From Axinella damicornis (taxonomy: Eukaryota; Porifera; Demospongiae; Axinellida; Axinellidae), in assembly GCA_963931865.1 (NCBI GenBank), contig OZ007517.1:5407707-5471706 (forward strand): a stretch of DNA of 64,000 bases. The letters are read 5' to 3'. The notes beneath the pieces were generated by a model. That model had not been told where the DNA came from, did not search any database, and was given only the letters and a program-made list of their open reading frames with translations. Of this stretch, positions 10,890 to 22,239 are shown piece after piece. A program made the position numbers and the translations under genes. Numbering within the stretch: position 1 is the first letter of the stretch; the number at the start of each line of letters is the position of its first letter.

Positions 10890-11000
10890 CTGCTCACACA
10901 CATACACATGCACCTGGCAGTCCAGGTGCTCGGTGCTGGCCATGTGATTGTGGTTCTGCCTGGACTGCATTGACCCAGCACATGAAGAACAACTAACTAT
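10890..11000 (+). repeat. dispersed repeat, copy 2
   Basis: Aligns with 925-1060 (shared CATGCACCTGGCAGTCCAGG / GACTGCATTGACCCAGCACA pattern and spacing). Old and diverged; no function is evident. Confidence 0.45.
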
Positions 11001-11055
11001 AGTCCTAATTGTGGTGAGTACTAACAGATACTTGTTAAATTAGCCTCATTCACAG

Positions 11056-11187
11056 GCCCGTCCCAGATTTCCATCGCTTAAGTGCCTGCCTGGTATATGT
11101 CCTCGCGTCAGTGACCTCAGTGTACAAAGACTGGTGCGAAGACTTGAAATACTGGGCTCAGAACAGCAAGAAGTGCGAAGGTACCAG
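11056..11187 (+). CDS. candidate internal exon, unrecognised gene
   Basis: Acceptor TTAGCCTCATTCACAG and donor ACCAG|GTAACT bound 132 nt with two open frames. One reads ARPRFPSLKCLPGICPRVSD and continues LSVQRLVRRLEILG; the other reads PVPDFHRLSACLVYVL and meets a stop at the donor. No family is recognised. It lies just downstream of R1 copy 1, whose second ATG segment could splice to it in the second frame. Confidence 0.3.
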
Positions 11188-11189
11188 GT

Positions 11190-12990
11190 AACTAACCACA
11201 CATATCTAGGTTACATGGGGCGACTGCCAGACGCAGCAAGCATTGAACACAAAGAACGCTGAACGACACGCACAACGTTGACTTGATTCTCGTTCTGAAA
11301 AGTTTGCCATTATTATTTCGATTTCGTCATGCTCACGAGCGGAAATGTACCGGGCCCTCCCCTCCCTGCTTCTCCATACTGCAAGCGACTATACACTGGG
11401 TGGGGGCTAGGATAGATACATGAGTACTAATGACATGCTGAATGAGGTAGAGTCTCCGGACCCTCATTCAGTTTCTATTGGTACTATTGCTGCATGTATA
11501 TATCTGTTATCAATCTCAGAGCATCTATTTTCGGATCCCCCTACATGGTGTGCTGCAAGCATCATCCTACCTCCTATCTTCATTCGGAGTCATTCCCAGC
11601 CCCCCACCCATTTTTTCGTTCCTTGCAGCACTGGAAAGCTGGGCGGGACCCTGGGAACGAGGATATACTTGCCCCCACTTGTCATGTGCTCGAATTATAT
11701 CTGCCATGACTGGTCACCACACTTGTGTGGTGTAGCATTCTAAGCACCACTTGTGAATGGTAGTATTCATTTTGATGGAACTACTCCACTTACACCACAA
11801 ATGGAAGCCATTTCTTGTTGGCAGTGCTTGGCACTTCAGTGACACCAAATCATTCTCATGTGGATACCGATTTGGTACCACATGATCCAAGTTTCCTCCA
11901 CACTTAGCAATGCATACTTCACACACTCAGTTACATCTCTCTCATTCACTCTGTCTCTGTATATAGGTAAACTGAACCTGCCTTCCACAGAGAAATAATT
12001 CATCCAGGAGGATGACAGTGATGGGAACAAGGACTATATAATTATGTAGACAAGATCGTTCATCAACTGCACAGTTTATCGGCTGATCTTCATGAATTAT
12101 TAATGAAATCAATGACTTTCAGATCGTCTGATAACCATACAGTGGTGTAATTAGTCTCGGTCCCATCAAATAGACTTCATACTGGAAGCAGCTGGATGAA
12201 CAGTCTGGGAATGAGACCATAATAGGCTGTTAGCTATTGCTAGAATCCAGTCATTGCAGTGATCAGGATTATATATATAGCTGAATACCAGCAGAGAGAT
12301 TGTTGCATGTACTATTAAGAGTCACAGAGTCATCTCAGAGCGGTAAGGCTTAAAAGCTGTAATGATAAAATTACACAATAGATGACTGTCACTATTACAA
12401 AAACAATCATACGGTAAGCACTGTATCTTCCTATGGCTACAACCTAAAACACTTGTAGCTACATGATTATATATATACACACAGTCTCCACTCCATGTGG
12501 ACCATTAATTGATTTGCCCACGTACAATGTCATGTACCCTTCATGGAATCACGGCCAATGTGACTGTGGCAGAAAGATGTCGCTTTTCCATCGGAGCAAT
12601 TTGCACAATGAATTTCATGCATGGCTCTCTGCTTGTTTCAATACTTGGTGAACTTCGGCCCTATCCATAATTATGAACCAGAAAAGCTGGGCGGGGCTGG
12701 GAGTGAGGCAACTTAACTATGACATAGATAATAACCCCGTCATGCAACATCAGATATGTCTGAATGAAGTATATATACTCAAAGTGTATTCACTCTTGGA
12801 TAGTGACCCTCCTGCGCTATGATGATCATCAGTGCCTACATTATTACTACTAAACAGTACACAGGTCCGCTGGTATGCGCAACCTGTTTCAGCCGGTTGG
12901 AAATTATATATTTTGGCTGGAAGTCCAAGTCCGGGTGGTCCTCGCAACCGCTTGCTGGCGGGTAGTCGAGGGTGGGATCGCTGTTGAAGT
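11190..12990. other. 1.8 kb without a recognisable gene
   Basis: Holds unstructured AT-rich DNA, a GGGAATGAGACCAT footprint of the AGTCTCG family near 12205-12220, and open frames that do not resemble proteins or end at good splice sites. Confidence 0.3.
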
Positions 12991-12996
12991 TTGTTG

Positions 12997-13124
12997 GGAA
13001 CTTCCCCGCCAAAATCAACTTCAAAAGCAACCCCGCCCTCGACTTCCGGAAATTCCCGCGGTGCGCGCGCCATGCGCAACCGAGAATTTTGAGGGCGGAG
13101 TCGCTGATTTTGGCGGGAAGTTCC
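12997..13124. mobile_element. short palindromic MITE
   Basis: GGAACTTCCCCGCCAAAATC at 12997 is mirrored by TGATTTTGGCGGGAAGTTCC ending at 13124, with inner inverted GCCCTC/GAGGGC words. No coding capacity. Target duplication not evident. Confidence 0.6.
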
Positions 13125-13678
13125 TGATCTGTTTGTGTGCCTGTCTGTAGGCCTCATCCTGGGAACGCTGTAGGTCATCACTGTGATAGTTTATAAAGCA
13201 TACAAGTTGCATGCTCTCAGCTTGGACTGGTGGTGAGTCCCTCCTCTTGACTCTAGTTTCCAACAGAAATCCATGCAGTTTCTGGACTCTCATGATCACT
13301 CATAGTGTCCTGGTCCCACTAGTACAAAGTTACTAACCTCATCCAGATTTGTACCGAGGTAATGCCATGCTGCTCCAAAATTTGTAGAACCTACAGTACA
13401 CGTACAACCTCTATACACATGACAGTATAAGTGATGTCATTGAATGATTCTTTGTCCAGTCAGACTTTCTCTCCATGAAGGTGTGGGAGGATGCATGTCG
13501 CACTCCTCTTTCAGGCTTCCAATTAGTCCCCTCTGCATGGATGGAAGGCAACAGGGAACACTTTACAGGAAAGGAAGCCATGATGAGAAACACAATGCGA
13601 GTGTATATACACCTTTCATGCAGTTACAACGGGGATACCACCCTTTGTTAATCGAACCTTCATAGTTACGAGGGACAA

Positions 13679-14280
13679 CCGCACTCCTGGTAGCCGTGGT
13701 TAAACGGTAGCACAAGCTAAGTGTGACAGTTTGTTCCAATTATCACACATCACGTGAGTACCATGATAGCTATATATATAGGGAAGATCAGAAATTATTT
13801 AGAGTGCTCTCAAGTACCATTCATAAAGTAGTCGCATTGCAACCTTCCGTAGCGCAAGCTAAGTATTGCAATTCATTCGAATTAACGCACATGCCACGTG
13901 GCAACCACACTCAGTCGATCACGAGCAATGGCGACCAAAAGGAAGACAAGAACTTATTACAGTGAGTTTCGACACGTAAGCGTCAGTGAACGACAGTGAT
14001 CACGGCCATGTGGTCAGAATCTTTGTGGGGCCTCCGTAAGACTGTACTGGCAACCAACATCGAAGAGAGCGATCGAGCAATGGCTGCCGACGGCACAACA
14101 AAAGCGCTTGTATCTCCATCACCAAGGTGAATCTCAGCACCAAAATTGTACGGTGAGGACAGTGCATGATAGCGATCACGACGGTGTAGTCAGAATCTTT
14201 GCAGGCCATTCCTAAGTAGTCAAACGTTAATTATTTATTTACATTTACGCGGCACAATTTTTCCCCTACCAGGAGTGTAA
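13679..14280 (+). mobile_element. repeat family R1 copy 2
   Basis: Same orientation and ends as R1 copy 1 (CGAGGGACAACCGCACTCC ... CCCCTACCAGGAGTGTAA). The ATG segments recur as ATGGCGACCAAAAGGAAGAC (13928) and ATGGCTGCCGACGGCACAAC (about 14081), the second again followed by CCAAGGTGA at its end. Internal indels relative to copy 1 indicate an old, independently decayed copy. Confidence 0.65.
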
Positions 14281-15650
14281 TGGAACAATGAGTTGTAGTA
14301 CCTAATGTTTACATCTTGCTTCATATTTTGCTCTCCTCTATATAACCTTTCTACTGCTGGAGCTTCATGGAACAATAATATATCAAACAAAATAATTATA
14401 CTGTATGCAATACGGCCCACATTACTGTGTCAGGGTGGGTCTGAGATTACCAGTCTGGAATTCAGTGCAGCATATAATCAATCATAGTGGTGAACACCGT
14501 CAGTTGGTCACAGTGTAAGCCACATAGATGTATGTTACAGTACATGGCATTGCAATCCCTGCAAGAACTGGTGGGGGTGTGAAAGGTACCACAGTATCTG
14601 TTAGAGTGACTTACTCTGGCGTTTTCGTCCCTGAGTGTCCTCCACCTGAAGCCCTGGTGGAATGGATGGTAGGCAGCTATGGAGATGGGAAGAGAGGAGA
14701 GGAGGAAGGAAAGATGGGAGGAGGGAAGGGAGGAGGAAAGGAGAGACAACGGAATGGAGTGAAGGGAGGAGAGAGGTGGATATACATGTAATAAGGGGAC
14801 TTTCAAACCCATACACATGTTGTTACATGTACATGTTACACTAGGTAAAAGGTGGTTCGAACGGTGCATTCGTTCATAATCTTCCCAACAAAATGGTAGG
14901 AAACGCTAAAGCCATTACTGTCATGAAACATTTTGCCGGTCACATGTTGCTTGCCACCCGTGCATCGAACTCAAACGCTTAGACAGCTCTCGGGGAATAT
15001 GAACAACAAAATCAGTTCTTCCCTCTTCACGCTCACAGTGAAACGGTCACGGTCCTCGAGGGCTACACAAAGCGCTTTGACCGACCGCCGACCGTTCGAA
15101 TACTAGCAGCGGCTACCAACAAGGGCGGCGTTTATTCGTTCATCCCTTCCGGAGGTATGGCTATTATTCGAGGGCGGCCACTAATCGAGTGTGGCATTTG
15201 ATCGCGGAAATACAGTACCTGAGTTGCTTTCTCGTACCTTCACTGATATCCCAGCCATATTGCAACTGTACCTTTATACATCAATGCTCACAGGCAGTGA
15301 CCCTCTTCGCCATTCAACTCCACTGTGTGCCCTTTCGACCTAGCTGCCATGCGGCGCATTACGCGATATTAGTCCCCAGAGTGTGACACATTATTGGTTT
15401 GAGACTTTGAATTTGAGGCAGAATTAGAAAGGACGCATAATTAGAGCGCCTTTTGAGATTAGGCTGTGCGGAGATGCACTGGTGCATCTCCTATACAGAA
15501 GATTTTCATTTTCATGGCTTGCAGGTCAAGGGCGAGGGGGGGGGGGGGGTTGGTAGTGAGATTCATGGGACTAGAGAGGTCTATTATACTGTGTCCTTAT
15601 TTACGGAGGTCCACTGTCAGTTTCACTGTATGTCTCATTCAGGCTTACCC
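14281..15650. other. no confident gene; GA-rich tract and CG-rich repeat
   Basis: 14690-14780 is a purine (GGAGGA) tract. 14860-15200 carries CG-rich words such as GGGCGGCGTTTATTCG and GAGGGCGGCCACTAATCGAG typical of a decayed dispersed element, but clear paired ends were not located. Confidence 0.3.
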
Positions 15651-15948
15651 TATACAAGGTAAGTGAGGGACAGTAGGGTAATTCCGGACTTGGCATTTCA
15701 CAGCCCCACTTGGATGGACACTAGGGACACTGCGACACCATGAATACTAGGGACATTACACGCTAGTGACACTATGGGTAATTACATCCAGAAGCATCCA
15801 AGGCAACCGCATTTGTAGATCGCAATTCATGTGACAGCAGTTCTCTGACCAATCATCATTAATTTTAGTAGTCACAAGTTATCATGATGCACGCAAGCTA
15901 GCAACGTACAGTAGTCCTCAGCCTAAGCAGTCTAGTGTTACACCACAG

Positions 15949-17063
15949 GAAGTCAGCAAGTGATTCGAGCTCAATGTGCTCAATCTCAACTTCTTAATCA
16001 ACGTTCTGGATCTATGAAGGTGATCAGTGCACAGAATGCCGCTGAGGACATGGGTAAGTCCTCATTGCAGTATAAACTGCCATGAGCATTCACCAATTTT
16101 GAGTTTTGATAAGTGCCTTTCCTGGTAGCAAAAACAATTCCTTTTGGCTACAGTTAAATTGAATTAGTAATTACATTACAAGATGAACTCACAATCAGTT
16201 TCTGTCAAGACTCAAGCCAGTGACCTCATTTGTAATGGGGATGTCAAACCAGCATCGCCCCTGGGTAACAGTAGGAGAGGAAGAAGCTAATGAAAGACAA
16301 GCACCAGAAGAGCAACAAATAGTGTACAGAGGATCGCACTTCCATATGAAAATTTGCATACTCCGTACATTTTTGCACATCCAAGTAAGGAATGTAATCG
16401 CCTACGCAGTTATGCTGACTGCGCATATACAGGAATTTTGCCAAGTGTCACCAGGCCTCTTCCACGTTCCGCGTGTGGGCCTGGGTACGAGGCTAATTTG
16501 CACCCATCCCCTTAAGAATATGTGCTGAAAATTAAGCGTATCTAATTGTAAAATCCTGGGAATGAGGCTAGTATGGTGCATACTGGTTCAGCATGCTGTG
16601 CTCTGTATAGCAGGCATATGTCACTCAGACTGAAACAGGAGTCAGCCACCTGAAGCAGCCTAGCTGGCACGTCACACATGGGCCTGGCCTATAATACACA
16701 CTGGTCAGGGCAATGTAGATACAGATAGTCAAGGTACCATGACTGGAGAGTATCAAGCAAATTCCTACTACGGGAAGGGAGACAAACAGTGGATCCAGAA
16801 ACAGCACGGTGGTATGGCTGGAGAAAGGTATACCGCAGCATTAGTCTAGCAAGTGTCCATAGTGAACTGCACTTATAGCAATTCGCAACAACCCAGTCGA
16901 ATCTCAGCACCAATTGCTTGCCATCATCATGAGTTCATCCAGCACTGGCAACATCACTCTTTTCAAAGACTCTTACGCCGTCCCAACAGATACTGGACCC
17001 ACTACCCCCAAGACTCCCTTTATGCCTAAAAGTACCACTAGATCAACTTCACTGCCCGCTTAG
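15949..17063 (+). CDS. unrecognised gene, three phase-consistent 3' exons
   Basis: Exons 15949-16053, 16725-16827 and 16934-17063 (stop TAG). The junctions are CACCACAG|GA, ATGG|GTAAGT, GATACAG|AT, GAAAG|GTATAC and CATGAG|TTC; the reading frame stays open across both joins. The product is polar: SQQVIRAQCAQSQLLNQRSG and MKVISAQNAAEDM, then TMTGEYQANSYYGKGDKQWI, then a Ser/Thr/Pro tail (GNITLFKDSYAVPTDTG ... PKTPFMPKSTTRSTSLPA). No domain, signal peptide or membrane segment is visible. TP-rich motifs at the tail resemble proline-directed phosphorylation sites. Upstream exons, including a start codon, were not found; an alternative exon may lie at 16248-16384 (VGEEEANERQAPEEQQ). Confidence 0.5.
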
Positions 17064-17082
17064 GGCACTCAGAGGGAGCCCT

Positions 17083-17172
17083 AGTCTCGCAGGCCAGACT
17101 CTTTTTCCTGTTTGGGGGTCCGCGCTTCCGGCCACACCCCCAAACAGGAAAAAGAGTCTGGCCTGCGAGACT
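17083..17172. mobile_element. AGTCTCG-family palindromic element
   Basis: AGTCTCGCAGGCCAGACTCT ... AGAGTCTGGCCTGCGAGACT: two arms of about 37 bp (continuing TTTCCTGTTTGGGGGT) around a short CG-rich loop. CTAG precedes the left end. A partial relative (TTTAGGGGTGTGGCC...GCGGAGTCTGG) lies at 17295-17330. Confidence 0.8.
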
Positions 17173-17733
17173 GTCAAAAGGTCTCGTGTCCATGCAGACT
17201 CGTATTCACCTTTCTTTCTCATGTTTCTCGTCTTTCTCGTCTTCTACTTCAATCCCGCCTGGTAGACACACGAAGTAGTTCATACGCTATTCCTGTTTAG
17301 GGGTGTGGCCTGAAGGCGCGGAGTCTGGATCCGGATCCTGGTAACCGGATTGAGCACGCAAAAGCTCAGGAGAGGCATCATGCAAATGTTGTGGTCATTA
17401 ATTTTGCTAAATATGTCCAAGACATAAATTTTAGTCATCTCCAAGTCTGTTTACTCAGTTACTGAGTCAGTGAAAATGCAGGTCCATGCAAGAGTAGCAC
17501 AAACAATAAGGTAAGAACTCAGAAGCTTGACATCGGCACAGGCCCTCCTTCTGCCCGCCTTTTACTTTTACCTGCAGAGGCAAGCAGGAGGGTCACATAG
17601 TGAAGGACACACACAATCCCTGTTTCTCTTTTGCCACCAAAATCAAGTCAGTCGGCCCAACCCCATGGAAATGTGGACCTGTTGCCAAGGCTATCCTGAC
17701 CGATGTCAACCTTGCTAAAATTACTACTTAATC
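17173..17733. other. no confident gene
   Basis: Contains a fragment of the preceding element and an open stretch at 17530-17720 without convincing splice boundaries or domains. Confidence 0.25.
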
Positions 17734-17782
17734 ACACACACACACACACGCACACGCACGCACACACACACACTCACACACA

Positions 17783-17844
<62 letters not shown>
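17734..17844. repeat. (CA)n microsatellite
   Basis: Nearly pure CA repeat with CACG and CACT interruptions. His/Thr open frames are artefacts. Confidence 0.97.
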
Positions 17845-17848
<4 letters not shown>

Positions 17849-18395
17849 TAGCTTCCTCTACTCATCATCTTACACTTCACAATAGTCACTGCACTGACAA
17901 TGCTAGCACGTGGCTATGCAATACGCATGCTCCATTCATTGGCTGAGTAACAGTATCATAATATTATCGATACAGATACTCCCCAGGAAGGTCGGCCCGA
18001 TATCGATAACCGATCTGATTATCTGTACATGCATCACTAGTGGGGGTGTGGAGCTAAAGATCTGGGGTACTCAGGCTCACTTGCTGGGGTGTGACTGTCT
18101 CCACGTCCCCTTGAGTTTATCCTCCCACAGAGTCCAGTTCTTGGTCTTCACATCACCACAGGCGACTTATACAGTGTCCTGAATAATATGAGTATACATA
18201 ATCACATATGAATCAGGGATAGACTGACATACAAAGTATACGGTATACCTGTTATACGAATGTGATAGAGGTACATGTAGCTATGTATGAAGGTAGTCTA
18301 GTGCTACCACAAAACTATAACCACAAAACAACCTCTTCCATTACTAGCTCGTATCCAGTATCGGTGGAACCCTAGCTATTCTAATGCTAGGTTTG

Positions 18396-18644
18396 TAGGG
18401 TCTGAACAATAATTAGTCAACTAGATGGCTGAACTAAGCTTGTCGACTAGATTTCTTGCATGTCAACTAGTGGAGAGCTCCAGTCTTACTCCATAGCATG
18501 TACAGATGCTAGTGTGCTTGAACAGAAATATGTCAAGATTTCTGCTGTGCACAGCTAGTTAGTTAGTGTTGAATAAGTTGACTAGTCGTGCAAACTGCAA
18601 ACCAATTAGTCAACTAGGGAAAAACTCCCTAGTCGTTCGTGCCC
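18396..18644. mobile_element. hAT-like MITE family H1, copy 1
   Basis: Ends TAGGGTCTGAACAATAATTAG and, inverted, GGGCACGAACGACTAGGGAG. TAGGTTTG is repeated exactly on both sides (18388-18395, 18645-18652), an 8-bp duplication typical of hAT. A second copy lies inverted at 54249-54533. Confidence 0.8.
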
Positions 18645-18652
18645 TAGGTTTG

Positions 18653-19672
18653 GGTAGCATCAATGCTAAGAGATTGCAGCCAGTACAGGCATTGGATCAG
18701 TAATAGAGTGGAATCTGTCTATATAGTGGGACCCAACTATAGAGAGGTGACCTTTACCAACCAATGATGCATAATTAGCCGTCATGAAACTTTCAGCTGC
18801 ACTCTAACTGCGGAGCAAGCTTACCTGTGTTGCCTGCATGAGTTGTTCCCAGTGTATCGCTCTGATTGCCTGGTTCTGCAGCTACCCGATGGCCCACAGA
18901 GACGACATTATTTTCTTTACTGTCGAATCAAGTGAACGCATCCCAGGCACGCATCACTTTGTCCAATGTTTGGATGTCCTAGTGTGTGCAGGTGGATGAT
19001 TAAAGCACAGTCATGTGATCAATTCGGAGGTGTGTGATTCGTTGAGGGTAATGTGAGTAATGCTAATACCAGGAGTGATGGGGCCTGGGAACTAGACTAC
19101 TACATGTACATGTAGAGAGTGGTAAGTCAGCTATAGAATGCCTTGGGACTTAGGCATTGCCTCAGGCAATTATGTCAGCCACTCCCAGGTACCGTCAGAG
19201 GCGTAGCCAGGAATATTTTCCTACCGAGGTGGTATGATGCTGAAGGCACTTTGCACCTGGACAGAGGTTGCAAACTAGCTGAGAAATTCACGCTTTCCAT
19301 TCACTGCTGCATTCCACTTTCATGCTGTGGGTTTCATCTAGCATCTATACATGTATGACATGCCAGCTGCTCTGCATGTGGACACACCCACAATAACTGA
19401 GGCAACTGCCTAGGTTGCCTATATATATGCTGGCCATGCCTATGACTAAAGCCCATACAAACTTGGAATCAGTTTACAACCTGTAGTCACAATCTAACCC
19501 ACAAAAGGCCCATTTCCACAATTAGGTTTGGAGAGTGCACAGGAAGTAATTTTACTGATTGTGCAATCTGGTAATTGCTATAGCTTTTGATTAGTAAGAA
19601 GAATGTCAGTTTGAGAGAGGAAAAAATCATAATCAAGAGACTTCAATTCAGGGAAATCCATGTTACAACAAG
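18653..19672. other. no gene seen; decayed repeat
   Basis: 1 kb of AT-rich DNA. CAGAGGCGTAGCCAGG at 19195 looks like the end of another DNA transposon, but its partner was not found. Confidence 0.25.
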
Positions 19673-20164
19673 TTACACTCCGGGTAGGGGAAAAATTGTG
19701 CCGCGTAAATAAATAATATAATAATAATAATAATGTTTGACTACTTAGGATTAGCCTACAGAGATTCTGACTACACCGCCGTGATCGCTATCATGTACAG
19801 ACCTGAACGTAAAATTTGGTGCTGAAAACTCACCTTGGTGGCGGAGATATGAGCGGTTTTGTCTCGCCGTTGGCCGCCATTGCCCGAGCGCTCTCTTCGA
19901 CTTGTGGTGGCTGTACCGTTCTTAGGAAAGGCACACGAAGATTCTGACTACACAGCCATGATCGCTGTCGTTCACTGACGCTTACATGCCGAAACTCACC
20001 GTGCCGGCTAAGTTGTGAGTGCTGTAATAATGTCTTTTCTTCCTTTTGGTCGCCATTGCTCGTGATCGACTGAGTGGCATGTGCGTTAATTGGAACGAAT
20101 TGTGATACTAGCTTGCGCTGCGGCGCGGCGTTGCAACGGCTACCAGGAGTGCGGTTGCCCCTCG
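19673..20164 (-). mobile_element. repeat family R1 copy 3, inverted
   Basis: Reverse-complement copy of the family at 10284 and 13679: it begins TTACACTCCGGGTAGGGG and ends CCAGGAGTGCGGTTGCCCCTCG. Minus-strand ATG segments are conserved: ATGGCGACCAAAAGGAAGA at about 20056 and ATGGCGGCCAACGGCGAGAC (protein MAANGETKPLISPPPR) at about 19882, the latter again ending at CCAAG|GTGAGT. Confidence 0.65.
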
Positions 20165-20224
20165 AACACACTTAAGCTAAAAAATGTAGAAGGAAAGTGC
20201 ATTGTACATGCACATCGTAATAGT

Positions 20225-20442
20225 GTTGATTTCACTTCGCTTTGAACTTGCGTATTTCCGTGGATTTTCACGGAAACTGTGTTCTAGATAATTCTGCAAA
20301 TATGATACTCAAGCAAAGTGTCCGCAGCTTCCGGACTCCAGCGTATTGCGGACCGTGCGATTCCATAAAGCTCCACCCACAGGAAGTTCTTGCCACAAAA
20401 CTTGGCACGCAATACGCTTGTTCGAAGTGAAGTGAAATCAAC
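20225..20442. mobile_element. MITE with about 32-bp TIRs
   Basis: GTTGATTTCACTTCGCTTTG at the left is mirrored by GAAGTGAAGTGAAATCAAC at the right, extending to the AATACGC word. AGT lies on both sides (20222-20224, 20443-20445), compatible with a 3-bp duplication. Non-coding. Confidence 0.7.
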
Positions 20443-20487
20443 AGTACTAATAATACAATCTGGAGTCTTGGCAGTTCAAACATGCAT

Positions 20488-20955
20488 GTTTAGTAACCAG
20501 TGGCTTCACCATGTTTCTCGATAACTTTTGGAAGAACCTTCTTGAGATCTACACTGTATTGGCAACATTTCCATGAAACACAACTGCAACCCAAAAGTTT
20601 AGAATTCCACGGATCAACTGTTCCCTGTTACTGGGCTTGACCTCACGCCTTATGTACTCTTTCAACTCATGCCAGAGATTCTCAATTGGGTTCAGGTCAC
20701 TTGACTCTGGTGGAGTGTGCCACCAGTTAATGCCAACGCTAGCATAAAAAGCTTGAGCAAAATGAGACGTGTGTTTCGGGTCACTGTCTTGCATGAATCT
20801 ATGTATACTATATAGGTACTGGAAACTTCTCACGGAGAAATGGTAGGAATGTTCTTCGGAGAATATCACAGAACAGCGGCGCATTCATAATCCCTTTGCA
20901 AATGCAAATCCCTGTTGGGACTTTTTCACTGATACCGGCCCAAACGTGCACTCTT
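20488..20955 (-). pseudogene. Tc1/mariner transposase relic (3' half)
   Basis: Minus-strand translation shows VRVHVWAGISEKVPTGICI upstream of HRFMQDSDPKHTS and NWWHTPPESSDLNPIENLWH, then LKKVLPKVIEKHGEATGY at the end. The second and third catalytic acidic positions are recognisable, but the frame changes twice (near 20840 and 20585) and the DNA-binding half is absent. It is a different subfamily from the element at 4.7-5.8 kb. Confidence 0.8.
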
Positions 20956-21053
20956 ACTATAGTACAAGCACGCATTTAGTTCCAAAAATGTGGAAATGGA
21001 CAAATCTTGACATAACTTCCTGCTTGTTGGTCAGAGGTGCCTTGAACTTGGAC

Positions 21054-21545
21054 TAGGCCTGCACAGTATGGCGATATTTACCGTTGTCGACGGTATGCGT
21101 GCATGGCGGTACGTTTTTTGGACGTGAACGTTATTTTCGAAAAACGGATGATTAGGACATTCGGTAAGTGCAAGAGGCAACTTAGTCGATCAGTATAGTG
21201 ATGAGCGACATACACGCGATGGTTCTACAGAGCCTGGCGATTCTGCTGCAGGCGAAGCCGAGATCTCGTTAATAAATTAAGCTGTTACTGCTGTTTGGAG
21301 CGACTTTGGCGTCGAAGCAGACGAGAAAGGCAAACCACGATCACCTGACCGCCGCGAGCGTATGCAAGTCACCAAGTCTCAGCGAAGGACGGTAATCTTA
21401 ACAGCCAGATTGTACTTTTACCAGTTAGACCTTGCCTTACCTCTGCCCTTGCCAAGCTGTATGGCTACTTTTGTGCGATATTTAGTAATATCGTGGCATC
21501 ATGCGTGATGATATACCGTGGGGTAAATGATATTGTGCAGGCCTT
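21054..21545 (+). mobile_element. hAT derivative with BED-finger exon remnant
   Basis: Ends TAGGCCTGCACAGTATGGCG and, inverted, AAGGCCTGCACAATATCATT. AACTTGGAC is repeated exactly on both sides (21045-21053, 21546-21554), so 8-9 bp were duplicated. At 21281-21350 the plus strand encodes AVTAVWSDFGVEADEKGKPR, the start of a ZBED-type BED zinc finger of hAT transposases; the finger's cysteines are not present before stops. It is therefore a deletion derivative of an autonomous hAT. Confidence 0.75.
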
Positions 21546-21814
21546 AACTTGGACACATTACTCCAACCCAAAACCAACAATTTAATATGTGATGTTGCTA
21601 TGGTGACAATGACATCTAATTAGGTTCAAATATGCAGTTTTCTGTTTAAGCTCTACCTAGCTACTTCATCAAAATTAATATTAACAAAATGGGAAAGCTC
21701 TCAATTCTAACAGAGAACATTTTTGGTAAAACATCCACATTAATTTTTATGTATTCATTTAAAACCTGGCACTCCAACCCAGCTGGTGCCTGCTGCGTAC
21801 AATTATCTTCCCAT

Positions 21815-21925
21815 TTCGTCGATTCCCATTTCGTCAATTCCCACTTCGTCAATTCCAACTTCTCACTTTGTCAATTCCCACTTCGTCAACATTGACCAAG
21901 TGGGAATTGACAAAGTGAGAAATTT
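21815..21925. repeat. 15-bp minisatellite, partly inverted
   Basis: About five copies of TTCCCACTTCGTCAA-like units, then two inverted copies (AAGTGGGAATTGACAAAGTG), allowing a hairpin. Confidence 0.75.
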
Positions 21926-22053
21926 ACAAAGTGGGAACAAATTTTGGAGCAAAGTACATCATTCATGAGCTAACTAACTGTTACTTCTGCAGTGCACGCA
22001 AACAGTTGCTTGCGAAATGATACAGCAATACGCCGTTGCCCTGACTGTCAATG

Positions 22054-22239
22054 CTATCTATGCCCACGGAAGCCAGAACCTGGCTTTCTTGCGATTGTCC
22101 CACGCTCTTCATAGTGTTTCAGAAATAGGCGAATTCCTTGCTTCAACACTAGGATTTCATCCTTCAACACATGCCTACGTCTCTCAACCAATATGTCACG
22201 AGAATGTGTCGGATGGTAGAGACTTTGTGCCCCTGCCAA
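22054..22239 (-). pseudogene. Tc1/mariner transposase relic (helix-turn-helix part)
   Basis: Minus-strand frame contains VLKQGIRLFLKHYEERGTIA followed by RKPGSG, the end of the Tc1 DNA-binding region before its GRP-type box. Nothing of the catalytic domain follows. It is a small, truncated fragment. Confidence 0.6.

Noticed and set aside
14462..14869. 135-residue minus-strand frame near 14.5-14.9 kb
   Set aside because: It depends on a purine/pyrimidine low-complexity tract and has no protein-like core.
18060..18180. Minus-strand open piece (GDVKTKNWTLWEDKLKGTW)
   Set aside because: A donor-like GTGAGC follows, but no acceptable acceptor or neighbouring exon was found.
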